Below are positions 48,505 to 57,482 of a stretch of DNA of 64,000 nt, in pieces (position 1 is the stretch's first letter; every line of letters starts with the position of its first letter). The notes below the pieces were generated by a model. It saw only the letters and a list, made by a program, of their open reading frames with translations, searched no databases and was not told the origin of the DNA. A program made the translations under genes and the position numbers. The stretch is from positions 92,735 to 156,734 of the forward strand of contig NZ_UXAV01000036.1 of NCBI RefSeq assembly GCF_900609045.1, written 5' to 3'. The stretch is from Filibacter tadaridae. GTDB taxonomy: Bacteria > Bacillota > Bacilli > Bacillales_A > Planococcaceae.

Positions 48505-48633
48505 ATGGATCCATGTATTTGTCCTGATACAAACACCTTAAATAACAAATTAAACATTCGAGATGAACAAGAATTAATTTACCCGACAAATAAAGATATT
48601 ACACCTAGATATCGGAGGGGACACGCAATTTAA
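48505..48633 (+). pseudogene. N-terminal remnant of a Fic-family toxin
   Basis: The frame starts MDPCICPDTNTLNNKLNIRD, very like the DPYxYPGTxVLKNxLGIRD start of Fic proteins, and lies three bases after the antitoxin stop. After about 26 residues similarity stops and the frame ends at residue 42; no HxFxxGNG active site is found downstream. The toxin has been inactivated by a deletion. Confidence 0.7.
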
Positions 48634-48732
48634 TATAGCATCGCTGAATGGACTATATATATTGTTTTTCTAGAGGGGAATACTGTTAAAGTAAAATCAT
48701 CAAGCTTAATGTCGCTGGTAAGAGGTGGTCTA

Positions 48733-48879
48733 GTGTTGGGATTTGTTGATGACTTGGCAGGTGCTATATATGATATTTTAAAATTTATTATAAGGTCAAT
48801 TAGCTACTTACTTGCAGGGGCAATAATTGTTGCAGTTCCAATGTATTTGATAACTTGGATATTTGGTTTATTTCAGTAA
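48733..48879 (+). CDS. small single-pass membrane protein, 48 aa
   Basis: GTG start with AAGAGGTGG upstream. Residues 15-46 are hydrophobic (ISYLLAGAIIVAVPMYLITW). No relatives come to mind. It might be a real small membrane protein or a leftover of a longer gene. Confidence 0.4.
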   Translation: MLGFVDDLAGAIYDILKFIIRSISYLLAGAIIVAVPMYLITWIFGLFQ

Positions 48880-48995
48880 TCACATTTAATTATCGGGCAA
48901 ATTCGCAGTACAACATTGTTCCAGAATCGGGCCATTTAATGGAATTGTTCTAAAGTCAAATACTTTTCCATAATAAAAATAATAGGGGGCTATAT

Positions 48996-50039
48996 ATGAA
49001 GATTCAAAAACAAAAACTCAAAAAGATATTCGAAAAAACCACGAAAAACAACTTAATACATGAATCTGTGCTACTTATAGAAAACTCTAACGGGGACTTT
49101 TCATACCATAACGGGTACGGAGGTAAGAAGACAGATACCCCTTTCCTACTAGCAAGCATTACAAAGCTATTCACAAGTACTTGTATTCTTATTTTAAGGG
49201 AGCAAGGAAAACTGTCACTAGACGATAAAATAGCAAAATACTTTCAAGAAGATACGTTGCGTGACCTTCATGTATACAAGGGGCAAGAGTATTCCATGGA
49301 TCTCACACTCTCCAATTTATTATTTCATACAAGTGGATTGCCGGATGTGATAGAAGAAGGGAGTAGTAAGGCAAAAAAACGTGTTATTGATAAAGACAGG
49401 AAAATTGGTATTGATGAAATCATCATAAAAACGAAGCAATTGAAACCACATTTCGCTCCAGATAATGGGAAAAAGGCCCATTATGCAAATATAAACTTTG
49501 ACATACTAGGAAAAGTAATTGAAATAGTTACTGATTCGACATTAGAAGATGTTTATAAGCAGTATATCTACGACCCATTGGGACTCAAAAATACATACCT
49601 TCCGATAGATGAAAATGACTTTGTTCCGTTTGTTTATTATAAGGACACCTCCTTATATCGCCCGAAAATGGTTAGAAGTATTCGCGCCAGTGGTGGTTGT
49701 ATTTCTACAGCTCGTGATTTAATGATATTTATCAAGGCTTTTTTTGGCGGGAGATTGTTTAATAAAGCTGTTTTTCGAGGATTGGACATCAATAACAAAT
49801 TGCAAGCCACCATGTCCCCCATTCATTACGGTGCTGGATATATGAGAATTCCGTTGGGTGGACTTGCGACACTATTTATGGGAAAAGGTGAATTATTGGG
49901 TCATTCAGGCTCAACTGGTTCATTTGCATTTTATCATCCTGTATCTGACCTGTTTTTTGTAGGAGATGTCAATCAAATAGCAAATCCTGCACTCCCTGTA
50001 CGATTGGCGATGCGACTTGCTATGTCTACAGGCTCATAG
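48996..50039 (+). CDS. serine hydrolase of the beta-lactamase/penicillin-binding class
   Basis: 347 aa cytoplasmic or loosely associated hydrolase (no signal peptide). The catalytic SxxK is in LLASITKLFTS near residue 55, the YxN-type motif in HYANINFDILGKV near residue 160, and the HSG triad in LGHSGSTGSF near residue 300. This is the layout of class C-like esterases and D-amino-acid peptidases. The substrate cannot be told. GGGGGC precedes the ATG. It is followed by a strong two-way terminator and is transcribed toward the carnitine regulator. Confidence 0.85.
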   Translation: MKIQKQKLKKIFEKTTKNNLIHESVLLIENSNGDFSYHNGYGGKKTDTPFLLASITKLFTSTCILILREQGKLSLDDKIAKYFQEDTLRDLHVYKGQEYSMDLTLSNLLFHTSGLPDVIEEGSSKAKKRVIDKDRKIGIDEIIIKTKQLKPHFAPDNGKKAHYANINFDILGKVIEIVTDSTLEDVYKQYIYDPLGLKNTYLPIDENDFVPFVYYKDTSLYRPKMVRSIRASGGCISTARDLMIFIKAFFGGRLFNKAVFRGLDINNKLQATMSPIHYGAGYMRIPLGGLATLFMGKGELLGHSGSTGSFAFYHPVSDLFFVGDVNQIANPALPVRLAMRLAMSTGS

Positions 50040-50061
50040 AGGTACACACACAATTAGTAAA

Positions 50062-50116
50062 AAAAAAGAGCTGTTGCAGAAATCAGTGGTCACTGATTTC
50101 TGCAACAGCTCTTTTT
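50062..50116. terminator. bidirectional terminator
   Basis: Perfect 26-bp palindrome around two bases (AAAAAGAGCTGTTGCAG... and complement) with A and T tracts on the two sides. Confidence 0.9.
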
Positions 50117-50144
50117 GGATTAAGGTAATTGACTTCTTTGACAA

Positions 50145-50173
50145 TTGAAAGTAAACCGTCTGGATGGTACAGT
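50145..50173 (+). promoter_or_regulatory. promoter and operator of the TetR gene
   Basis: TTGAAA and TACAGT spaced by 17 bases. The imperfect palindrome ACCGTCTGGATGGT (50155-50168) lies in the spacer and touches the -10 box. The same motif, perfect, occurs before the operon at 50859-50872, so the regulator should repress itself here. Confidence 0.7.
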
Positions 50174-50206
50174 AAAGGTAGGATGCAGAAACGAGGTAGA
50201 TATGAA

Positions 50207-50743
50207 ATGACTGGGACAACACGCAAGATAGATATTCTAGATGCGGCTTCTAGAATTGTTGCAAATAAGGGGATTTTCCATTTAACAATAGAAGCTGTAG
50301 CGGCAGAAGCGGGCATAAGTAAAGGGGGCTTGCTCTATCATTATCGATCAAAAGAAGTGTTAGTCGAGAAAATGGTAGAACATTTAGCCGCTAATTATAA
50401 AAGCAAGATTGCATCTCAAGCGGAAGAAGATCAGCAGGAAAAAGGGAAGTGGACCCGCGCATATTTGGATGTAACCTTTAAAAGAGGATATCCAAACAAA
50501 GACATGCATTCTGGTTTACTAGCAGCAAAAGCCATTAACCCTGCATTAATTAGCCCAATCCGAGAGGCCTATTCTGAATGGCAAGCTGATATTGAGACGG
50601 ATGGAATCGATCCTGTGATGGCTACAATCATCCGATTAGCTTCCGATGGGATTTGGCTCGTAGATCTTTTCGATATCAACCCAATAAGCGATGAGCACAA
50701 AGAACTAGTTTATGCTAAATTGAGAGAATGGACCGATAGTTAA
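50207..50743 (+). CDS. TetR family regulator of the carnitine operon
   Basis: 178 aa repressor. The N-terminal helix-turn-helix is clear: RKIDILDAASRIVANKG, LTIEAVAAEAGISKGGLLYH, YRSKEVLVEKMV. The C-terminal ligand domain (to residue 178) is of the TetR_C type with ALIRS-like helices and could sense carnitine, dehydrocarnitine or a CoA derivative. ATG chosen by CGAGGTAG at eight bases; longer forms cover the promoter. It precedes and is co-directional with the carnitine genes, and shared palindromes connect it to their promoter. Confidence 0.85.
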   Translation: MTGTTRKIDILDAASRIVANKGIFHLTIEAVAAEAGISKGGLLYHYRSKEVLVEKMVEHLAANYKSKIASQAEEDQQEKGKWTRAYLDVTFKRGYPNKDMHSGLLAAKAINPALISPIREAYSEWQADIETDGIDPVMATIIRLASDGIWLVDLFDINPISDEHKELVYAKLREWTDS

Positions 50744-50813
50744 AAATCCCATGACAGTCGCATTTATGGACGTTTTTCCATCGTGTGCAGAAACGCCAAC
50801 CCGCTCGGACGGG

Positions 50814-50872
50814 TTGAAAGCTCTCATTCTTATATGTATAGTAGTACCAGAGAAAGTAACCGTCCAGACGGT
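50814..50872 (+). promoter_or_regulatory. promoter and operator of the carnitine operon
   Basis: TTGAAA and TATAGT with 17 bases between them (50814-50842), then the perfect dyad ACCGTC CA GACGGT at 50859-50872, just after the predicted start of transcription. Another inverted pair, AACCCG/CGGGTT, overlaps the -35 region (50798-50815). Confidence 0.7.
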
Positions 50873-50909
50873 ATAGTTTTTATCTGCAGAATAGATTGGA
50901 GACTACAAC

Positions 50910-51806
50910 ATGAAAAACAAAGTTTTACTTACCGCTGCTGTAACAGGAGCTGGAGAGACAACAGGCATCAGCCAATATGTACCTGTGACGCCAAAGGAGA
51001 TTGCAGAATCTGCGATTGAGTCTGCAAAAGCAGGTGCAACAGTTGCACATATCCATGCGCGGGACCCGAAAACTGGCGGAATCAGTCATGATATCGAGCA
51101 TTACCGGGAAATAATGGATCGCATCCGTGATTCAGAAGTCGATGTAATCGTTAATATTACTGCAGGTGGAGGCGGCGATTTCATCCCGAATCTAGACACT
51201 CCTGCAGCTGGCGGAACGGGTACGTTCATCCAAACTCCGGAAGAAAGACATCGCCCAATCGGGGAACTGCTTCCTGAAATGTGTACATTGGATTGTGGCA
51301 GTGTCAACTTCGGAGACATGATCTACATGAGCCCGACGGAGTGGTTGAGAAAGCAGGCCAAACTCATTCAACAAAGTGGTGTGAAGCCTGAACTGGAATG
51401 TTTCGACACGGGACATTTGCGATTTGCGAAACAGCTGATTGACGAAGGGCTGATTGACGGGGATCCGATGTTTCAATTTTGTTTAGGGATTCCATGGGGA
51501 GCCGAAGCGGACGCTGAAACAATCATGTACTTCAAAAATCGACTTCCTGAAAATGCACACTGGTCCGCATTTGGAATTGGACGTATGCAGTTGCCGATCG
51601 CAATGCAAACTGCCATGCTAGGCGGAAATGTACGTGTCGGATTGGAAGATAACTTGTACCTATCTAAAGGGGTACCGGCAACTAATGAGCAACTCGTCGA
51701 CAAGGCAGTTAAAATGCTGCAAAGCAATGGGATTGAGACGATGACGCCCCAAGAGGCAAGAGCATATTACAAATTGAGAGTTCCACAGGGAGGTGCAGTA
51801 AGATGA
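50910..51806 (+). CDS. dehydrocarnitine cleavage enzyme (BKACE/DUF849 family)
   Basis: Beta-keto acid cleavage enzyme that, in this setting, converts 3-dehydrocarnitine and acetyl-CoA into betainyl-CoA and acetoacetate. 298 aa TIM barrel with the zinc ligands in VAHIHARDPKTG (H48, H50) and the conserved LTAAVTGAG start. The following genes for carnitine dehydrogenase and thioesterase point to dehydrocarnitine as substrate rather than 3-keto-5-aminohexanoate. The stop overlaps the next ATG by four bases. Induced by relief of TetR repression, as judged from the operator before it. Confidence 0.88.
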   Translation: MKNKVLLTAAVTGAGETTGISQYVPVTPKEIAESAIESAKAGATVAHIHARDPKTGGISHDIEHYREIMDRIRDSEVDVIVNITAGGGGDFIPNLDTPAAGGTGTFIQTPEERHRPIGELLPEMCTLDCGSVNFGDMIYMSPTEWLRKQAKLIQQSGVKPELECFDTGHLRFAKQLIDEGLIDGDPMFQFCLGIPWGAEADAETIMYFKNRLPENAHWSAFGIGRMQLPIAMQTAMLGGNVRVGLEDNLYLSKGVPATNEQLVDKAVKMLQSNGIETMTPQEARAYYKLRVPQGGAVR

Positions 51807-52768
51807 ATGAAAATGCTTTCGAAGTAAGAAAAGTTGCTGTTATCGGAACAGGCGTGATTGGGAATGGGTGGATTTCACGCTTTCTGGCGCAAGGTCTTGA
51901 AGTGATTGCATTTGACCCAGGTGAAGGTGCAGAACAGCGTACACATGCTGCGATTCAACAAGCATGGCCATCACTCGTACATATAGGGCTCGCTGAAAAT
52001 GCATCAGCAGACCACATCACATTTGTTGAAACGATTGAAGAAGCAGTCAAAGATGCAGATGTGATTCAAGAGAATGTACCGGAAAGAGAAGACTTGAAAA
52101 AAAGCGTGCTGGCTGAAATAGACCGGTTCGCAAAGCCGGAAGCAATCATTGCTTCGAGCACTTCGGGCATTATGCCGAGTCAGTTACAAGAGGACCTGCA
52201 AAATCCTGGACGCATGATCGTCGCACATCCATTCAATCCGGTCTACATTTTACCTCTCGTTGAACTCGTAGGCGGGCAAAAAACGGACCAGGTAACCATC
52301 GAGCGGGCAAATGCTTTTTACAGCTCCATTAACATGAAGCCGCTGATTGTACAAAAAGAAATTGAAGGCCATGTAGCGGATCGATTGATGGAAGCCCTCT
52401 GGCGCGAAGCGTTGCATTTAGTCAATGACGGAATTGCAACGACTGAAGAAATCGATGCTTCCATTATTTATGGAGCTGGATTGCGTTGGGCACAAATGGG
52501 ACCTTTCTTGACATTCCATCTGGCGGGTGGCGAAAAAGGGATGCGTCATATGCTAGAGCAATTCGGCCCTGCGTTGAAACTGCCATGGACGAAACTGGAA
52601 GCACCTGAATTGACGGATGAATTGAAAGAAAAAGTGATTGAAGGCTGCGAAACGCATGCAGGTGAAAGTTCCGTATATGAACTGGAAGTGAAGCGCAATG
52701 AATTCCTTGTCAAGCTTCTCGATTTAGTGGAAGAGTATTGGCATGAACCGATGGAAACGGCAAAGTGA
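51803..52768 (+). CDS. lcdH: L-carnitine dehydrogenase
   Basis: Oxidises L-carnitine to 3-dehydrocarnitine with NAD+. 321 aa, with the Rossmann motif VAVIGTGVIGNGWISRF, the 3-hydroxyacyl-CoA dehydrogenase-like IASSTSGIMPSQLQ and the catalytic histidine in VAHPFNPVYILPLVELVGG. In some rhizobia and pseudomonads the enzyme is fused to the hot-dog thioesterase; here that part is the next gene. Overlaps the cleavage enzyme gene by four bases. First chemical step of the pathway. Confidence 0.88.
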   Translation: MNENAFEVRKVAVIGTGVIGNGWISRFLAQGLEVIAFDPGEGAEQRTHAAIQQAWPSLVHIGLAENASADHITFVETIEEAVKDADVIQENVPEREDLKKSVLAEIDRFAKPEAIIASSTSGIMPSQLQEDLQNPGRMIVAHPFNPVYILPLVELVGGQKTDQVTIERANAFYSSINMKPLIVQKEIEGHVADRLMEALWREALHLVNDGIATTEEIDASIIYGAGLRWAQMGPFLTFHLAGGEKGMRHMLEQFGPALKLPWTKLEAPELTDELKEKVIEGCETHAGESSVYELEVKRNEFLVKLLDLVEEYWHEPMETAK

Positions 52769-52792
52769 TTTCAAACAAAGGGGGTCTCTCAA

Positions 52793-53263
52793 GTGGAACA
52801 GACAATTTTCAGCTATTCTAGCGACGTACTGCATGAGTGGGTAGATTACAACGGCCATATGAATGACTCCGCCTATTCGAAGGTATTCAGTTTAGCAGTG
52901 GATTCATTTATGGAGCATATCGGATTAGATGAAGAAGCCCGAAGTTCGTATGGCTATACGATGTTCACGCTGGAAACACATATTTGTTACTTACTAGAAG
53001 CGCATGAAGGTGAGAGGTTAACGATCACCACTCAGCTATTGGATACAGACGAAAAACGAATACACATCTTTTTCACTATGTGGAACGAGAATCGTGAACT
53101 TGTTGCAACGAGTGAACAAATGCTAATGGGCATAGATACGAATTCGGGAAAGGCAGCTCCCTTTCCAAACGATGTAGCAGAAGTTGTAGAAAAAATCGCA
53201 CTAGCAGATAGTCAGTTGGAAACCCCGAAACAAGCGGGTCGTAGAATCGGCATTAGACGCTAA
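52793..53263 (+). CDS. cdhB: betainyl-CoA thioesterase (hot-dog fold)
   Basis: Hydrolyses betainyl-CoA to glycine betaine and CoA. 156 aa hot-dog protein of the 4-hydroxybenzoyl-CoA thioesterase group with EWVDYNGHMNDSAYSKVF, in which the aspartate and the following N-G-H are the active-site segment. Starts at GTG with AAAGGGGG upstream. Its position in the operon fits the last step of carnitine breakdown; the product, glycine betaine, is an osmoprotectant and methyl donor. A different acyl-CoA substrate is possible. Confidence 0.82.
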   Translation: MEQTIFSYSSDVLHEWVDYNGHMNDSAYSKVFSLAVDSFMEHIGLDEEARSSYGYTMFTLETHICYLLEAHEGERLTITTQLLDTDEKRIHIFFTMWNENRELVATSEQMLMGIDTNSGKAAPFPNDVAEVVEKIALADSQLETPKQAGRRIGIRR

Positions 53264-53285
53264 GCAACAGCTTCGCTTAGCGTTC
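53257..53285 (+). other. hairpin between thioesterase and transporter genes
   Basis: CGCTAAG and CTTAGCG pair around a loop of nine bases at the thioesterase stop, with no T run. It may adjust the ratio of enzyme to transporter mRNA. Confidence 0.45.
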
Positions 53286-53331
53286 TATGGCCATTCACCT
53301 TGCCACTGGCTATTAACAAAGGGGAAACGAA

Positions 53332-54549
53332 ATGAGTAAAATCGAAGTGAAAAACTTAACGAAAATATTTGGTTCAAATCCAGCACAAGGAATGAGATTA
53401 TTAGAAGACGGTCAAAAGAAATCGGAAATTTTAAAGAAAACGGGAATGACAGTCGGTGTAAACAAAGCGAGCTTTCACGTTGAAGAAGGTGAAGTTTTTG
53501 TCATCATGGGATTGTCGGGAAGCGGAAAGTCAACGCTGATCCGTTTAGTGAATCGCTTGATAGAACCGACGAGCGGAGAAGTTTTGATCGATGGTGAAAG
53601 TTTAAAAACCATGGATACAGCGGAGCTATTGAATACGCGAAGAAAAAAACTAGCTATGGTGTTTCAGAACTTTGGACTACTGCCGCATCGTACAGTCTTA
53701 AGCAATGTCGCGTATGGGCTGGAACTTCAAGGGATGAAAAAGCAAGAACGAGAAGCAAAAGCTATTAAAACGCTCGAAGACGTCGGTTTGAAAGGATATG
53801 AAGCAAGTTATCCTGGAGAACTGAGTGGTGGTATGCAGCAGCGTGTGGGAATTGCAAGAGCGCTGACGAATGATGCGGATATTCTGCTAATGGACGAATC
53901 CTTTAGTGCATTGGATCCAATCATACGTAAAGAAATGCAAAATGAATTGATGAATTTACAAAGTAAACTCGGGAAAACGATTCTATTCATCACACATGAT
54001 CTGGACGAAGCACTAAAACTTGGAGACCGGATCGCCATTATGAAAGACGGTCAAATTGTCCAAGTAGGGACAGCTGAACAAATATTAGAAGATCCAGCTG
54101 ATGAATATGTTGCGGAGTTCGTCAAAGATGTTGACCGCTCGAAAATATTGGAAGCTTCCCACGTGATGAAACGGCCGGAAGTCGTGATGAGTCATAAAGA
54201 TGGTCATCGTATGGCAATCCGGAAAATGGAGGAAGTTGGCGCATCGAGTATTTTTGTAGTCGGAAAGGACAATGAATTAAAAGGTCTTCTTACAATTGAC
54301 GACGCAATCAAAGCATTCAAAGAAGATATCCCATTGAACGATATCTTGATCGAGGATGTCATCTCTGTGCCTCCTTCAACACCATTAAGTGATCTCATTG
54401 AAATTGCCGTAGACTCCAAGTATCCAATCACAGTGGTGGAAAATAGCAAGTTATTGGGGATTATATCGCGTGTTTCCATCCTATCCGGTCTCGTACTCGG
54501 CAGAGAAAAGGATGTCGAGATTGAAACAAGCGAGGTGATCCCAGTATGA
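53332..54549 (+). CDS. opuAA: glycine betaine/carnitine ABC transporter ATP-binding protein
   Basis: 405 aa ATPase of an OpuA/ProU-type importer. Walker A GLSGSGKST near residue 62, Q-loop FQNFGLLPHRTV, signature LSGGMQQRVGIARAL, Walker B ILLMDESFSALD and the H-loop ITHDLDEAL are intact. Two CBS domains follow from about residue 285, which in OpuA sense ionic strength. The end overlaps the permease start. Because it lies with carnitine catabolic genes, the imported compound is probably carnitine. GGGG ribosome site upstream of ATG. Confidence 0.94.
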   Translation: MSKIEVKNLTKIFGSNPAQGMRLLEDGQKKSEILKKTGMTVGVNKASFHVEEGEVFVIMGLSGSGKSTLIRLVNRLIEPTSGEVLIDGESLKTMDTAELLNTRRKKLAMVFQNFGLLPHRTVLSNVAYGLELQGMKKQEREAKAIKTLEDVGLKGYEASYPGELSGGMQQRVGIARALTNDADILLMDESFSALDPIIRKEMQNELMNLQSKLGKTILFITHDLDEALKLGDRIAIMKDGQIVQVGTAEQILEDPADEYVAEFVKDVDRSKILEASHVMKRPEVVMSHKDGHRMAIRKMEEVGASSIFVVGKDNELKGLLTIDDAIKAFKEDIPLNDILIEDVISVPPSTPLSDLIEIAVDSKYPITVVENSKLLGIISRVSILSGLVLGREKDVEIETSEVIPV

Positions 54550-55376
54550 ATTATTTCGACTTGCCCCTAGAGGATTTCACGAATGACTTTGTGGATAATT
54601 GGCTCTTGCCGAATACAGCCGGTTTTTTCGATCGAATTAGCGATATATTACGTTCGTTCATAGATATGGTCACGTCGTTTTTACTTTTTATCCCTCCTGA
54701 GGTCATTGTTATTGCGGTCATTTTAGTCTCTTGGAAGGCTTCCGGGAAAGGACTTGCCTTATTTGCATTACTCGGTGGGTTTTACTTAGGAGCTGTCGAA
54801 TTATGGGCGGAATCTATGCAAACAGTTGCTATTGTAATCGTTTCTACACTGATTTCGGTTGCAATCGGGATTCCAGTTGGTATTTTAACAGCGCTCAATA
54901 AAACAGCGGAACGTATTGTCCGACCTATTTTGGACTTTATGCAGACGTTGCCGAGTTTTGTATATCTCATTCCGGCGATTTTATTATTCGGTCTCGGCAG
55001 CGTACCCGCAGTCATCGCAACGTTCGTATTTGCAACTCCTCCAGTTGTCCGCATGACAAGTTTGGGTATCAAGCAGGCTCCTGAAGATGTGATCGAAGCT
55101 TCAAGAGCTTTCGGATCCACGAAGTGGCAATTGCTTGCGAAAGTGCAGTTTCCGCTTGCAGTTCCTACGATTATGGCAGGTGTCAATCAGACAATGATGT
55201 TGGCACTATCCATGGCTGTCATCGCTTCTATGATTGGCGCGCCTGGACTCGGAGATACCGTACTGACGGGTATTTCCACTGTCAACGTAGGACTTGGACT
55301 GACAGGTGGATTGGCCATTGTAGTACTCGCTATTATTTTGGACCGAATCACACAAAGTATTGGCACCAAATCATAA
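54546..55376 (+). CDS. opuAB: glycine betaine/carnitine ABC transporter permease
   Basis: 276 aa membrane permease with about six to seven hydrophobic segments. The EAA-type contact loop reads VIEASRAFGSTKWQLLAKVQ, followed by PTIMAGVNQTMMLALSMAV, a signature of OpuAB/ProW proteins. Begins four bases before the end of the ATPase gene. Unlike some relatives it is not fused to the binding protein, which is the next gene. Confidence 0.94.
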   Translation: MNYFDLPLEDFTNDFVDNWLLPNTAGFFDRISDILRSFIDMVTSFLLFIPPEVIVIAVILVSWKASGKGLALFALLGGFYLGAVELWAESMQTVAIVIVSTLISVAIGIPVGILTALNKTAERIVRPILDFMQTLPSFVYLIPAILLFGLGSVPAVIATFVFATPPVVRMTSLGIKQAPEDVIEASRAFGSTKWQLLAKVQFPLAVPTIMAGVNQTMMLALSMAVIASMIGAPGLGDTVLTGISTVNVGLGLTGGLAIVVLAIILDRITQSIGTKS

Positions 55377-55397
55377 CATTAAAAAGGAGAGAATAAC

Positions 55398-56273
55398 TTG
55401 AAAAAATTTTTACTAGGAAGTTTCGCAGCTGTGCTGATCTTAGCACTTGCCGCTTGTTCTTCAGCAAGTGGAAAAGATGATTCCGGCTCAGAGGATAGTA
55501 ACGACAAAACGATAACATTCGGTGTAACGCCTTGGACAAGCACCGTCCCTCCTACAAAAATCGCGAAATTGATTGTGGAAGACATGGGCTATACTGTGAA
55601 AGAAATTAAGGCGGATGCAGGAAATGTGTTTATCGGCATGTCACGCGGAGATATTGACGCATTCATGGATGCATGGCTGCCTGCGCATGAAAATCATCTT
55701 AAGAAATATGAAGACGACCTGGACGTAACCGCAATCAGTTACGATGGCGTCCAAATGGGTATGGTAGTTCCCAGTTACATGAAAGACATTAACAACGTCA
55801 GCGACCTTAAAGGAAAAGAAGACTTGTTCAACAACGAAATGTATGGGATTGAAGAAGGGGCAAGTGCTACAGGGATTTTTAACAACATGATCGAAGGTCA
55901 TGGCCTTGACTTAAAACAAGTGAACTCTTCCGAAGGCGGGATGCTGGCACAAGTAAAGCGCTACACGAAAAGTGAAGAGCCTGTCCTATTTTTCGGATGG
56001 CGTCCTCACACGATGTTCAACAAATTCGATCTGAAAGTGTTGGAAGACGACAAAAATTACTTCGAAAAGGCAGCCGTGAAAGTCATTACAAACAAGGACT
56101 TGAAAGACAATTCACCGGATGTTTACGAATTTCTGAGCAACTGGAGCATTCCGATTGATGATGTAGAACAAATGATTGTACAAATCGAAGAAGAAGGAAC
56201 GGATCCTGAAGTCGTTGCTCAAGAATGGATTGACAACAACCAGGACAAAGTGGATGCAATGCTAGGGAAATAA
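55398..56273 (+). CDS. opuAC: glycine betaine/carnitine ABC transporter substrate-binding lipoprotein
   Basis: 291 aa lipoprotein. The signal peptide ends at the lipobox LAACSS, giving an acylated cysteine at residue 20. The mature part has the OpuAC fold: ITFGVTPWTSTVPPTKIA, then FMDAWLPAHENHLKKY and FFGWRPHTMFNKFDLKVL, where the tryptophans (PWT, AWLP, GWRPH) would build the aromatic cage for a trimethylammonium group. This supports glycine betaine or carnitine as ligand. AAAGGAGAG gives a good ribosome site. Last gene of the operon. Confidence 0.93.
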   Translation: MKKFLLGSFAAVLILALAACSSASGKDDSGSEDSNDKTITFGVTPWTSTVPPTKIAKLIVEDMGYTVKEIKADAGNVFIGMSRGDIDAFMDAWLPAHENHLKKYEDDLDVTAISYDGVQMGMVVPSYMKDINNVSDLKGKEDLFNNEMYGIEEGASATGIFNNMIEGHGLDLKQVNSSEGGMLAQVKRYTKSEEPVLFFGWRPHTMFNKFDLKVLEDDKNYFEKAAVKVITNKDLKDNSPDVYEFLSNWSIPIDDVEQMIVQIEEEGTDPEVVAQEWIDNNQDKVDAMLGK

Positions 56274-56283
56274 TCATAAGGTT

Positions 56284-56320
56284 CTGTGTGGTGTGCAAAA
56301 GTTCCACACAGGGCTTTTAT
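56284..56320 (+). terminator. terminator of the carnitine operon
   Basis: CTGTGTGG and CCACACAG pair around a 12-base loop, followed by GGCTTTTAT. Confidence 0.75.
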
Positions 56321-56365
56321 CTATAAAAGCTGAAGTGAATCCGAATAAGTGATAGAGGACAGACC

Positions 56366-56421
56366 AACCAAAAAAGAACCGTTCCGCTTGCTATATGGCA
56401 TAGGACGGTTCTTTTTTGGTT
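56366..56421. terminator. bidirectional terminator
   Basis: AACCAAAAAAGAACCGT and its exact complement around 22 bases. Nothing else is seen up to the next gene at 56681. Confidence 0.85.
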
Positions 56422-56680
56422 GCTTATAAGTCTCTTTCGGAAACTTCCGGTTCGTGTGCGAGGTTCTCATTGGATTCAAAATTAGTTTAGAACGCTAATA
56501 CTCGACACTTTGTTGTGATGCAAGGCCGGACGAATCAGGAAGAAAAGGAAATATTGGAGTGTCTATCACTTTTTTAACTTCTTTCGGAAGGTATTAAATG
56601 TGAATCTGTACAGTTAAAATGCTACTATGTTAGTGGTAGATTCACATTATAAATACATCAAGAAGGAAGTAGTGAAACGT

Positions 56681-57133
56681 ATGGCAATTGCATCGCATTC
56701 TGTAATCATTCCAACATCTGTAGAGAACGTATGGGAATACGTTAGTCAAATTGAAAACTGGGCAGTAATGGTTCCTGCCTATAAGGAACATGAACAAATT
56801 GATGAACAAAAGTCAGTGTGGATATTCGAAGGGAATATAAAAGGATTTAAAAAGGCTGTGAAAATGGAGTTGAACGTTACTGAATTTCAAGAGCCATCGA
56901 TGATTCGGTTCGAGTTAAAAGGGTTAACGGACAACTTTACAGGTAGTGGCAAGTTTACTGCTGAAGAAACGGCAGGGCAAACAATGATGACGGGGACAAT
57001 TGAAGTAAATGCAGGCGGCTTAACTGGCGCTGTGTTGACACCTGTTATTAAAATGGTGTTGCCGAAAGTGACAACACGCTTAACAGAGAAAATTGCACGC
57101 CAAGTTAAACGCGAAAAGTTCCCGGTTTTGTAA
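56681..57133 (+). CDS. SRPBCC (CoxG-like) family protein
   Basis: 150 aa protein of the START/SRPBCC superfamily. The N-terminal VIIPTSVENVWEYVSQIENW with the strand-helix pattern, a central WIFEGNIKGFKKAVKMEL and the conserved C-terminal helix LPKVTTRLTEKIARQVKRE are typical of CoxG-type proteins. It would bind a hydrophobic ligand; CoxG in carbon monoxide users links to the membrane quinone pool, but no such genes are here. Start ATG follows GAAGGAAG; the longer form lacks a site. Function unknown. Confidence 0.8.
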   Translation: MAIASHSVIIPTSVENVWEYVSQIENWAVMVPAYKEHEQIDEQKSVWIFEGNIKGFKKAVKMELNVTEFQEPSMIRFELKGLTDNFTGSGKFTAEETAGQTMMTGTIEVNAGGLTGAVLTPVIKMVLPKVTTRLTEKIARQVKREKFPVL

Positions 57134-57239
57134 CGAAGGTTTTGCTTATTGAGGTGACTGGAATTCCTGTCAATTTTATAACTTTTAAATAATCTGGCTG
57201 ACATTTGCATGAAGTGCTGTTAGTCAAAAGATGTCATAG

Positions 57240-57290
57240 AAAGTAACCACTCAGCTTCTTGGTCGGAAGCGGAGAGTGGTTACTTTTTTT
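57240..57290 (+). terminator. terminator after the SRPBCC gene
   Basis: AAGTAACCACTC pairs with GAGTGGTTACTT, followed by T residues; an inner GCTTC/GAAGC pair is also present. Confidence 0.85.
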
Positions 57291-57482
57291 ATTGGCGTAA
57301 AAAAGATCTTCATGATTAAATTGAAAAAATAAATTTCACTACGTTGTATCCTTTTTCGAATGGATTGTCTATATAAAGTGTGAAGGCATCGTTCGTCTAG
57401 GCAAAAGACGTCGTACTGTCGTCAAAAAACACTAGCTACCAGGCTCCAGCGCTTTTGTTTTTCATTCACCAGAGGAGGATTC

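Noticed and set aside
57361..57480. Possible tRNA-like sequence (GTTCGTCTAGGC)
   Set aside because: No cloverleaf can be formed and no T arm consensus is present.
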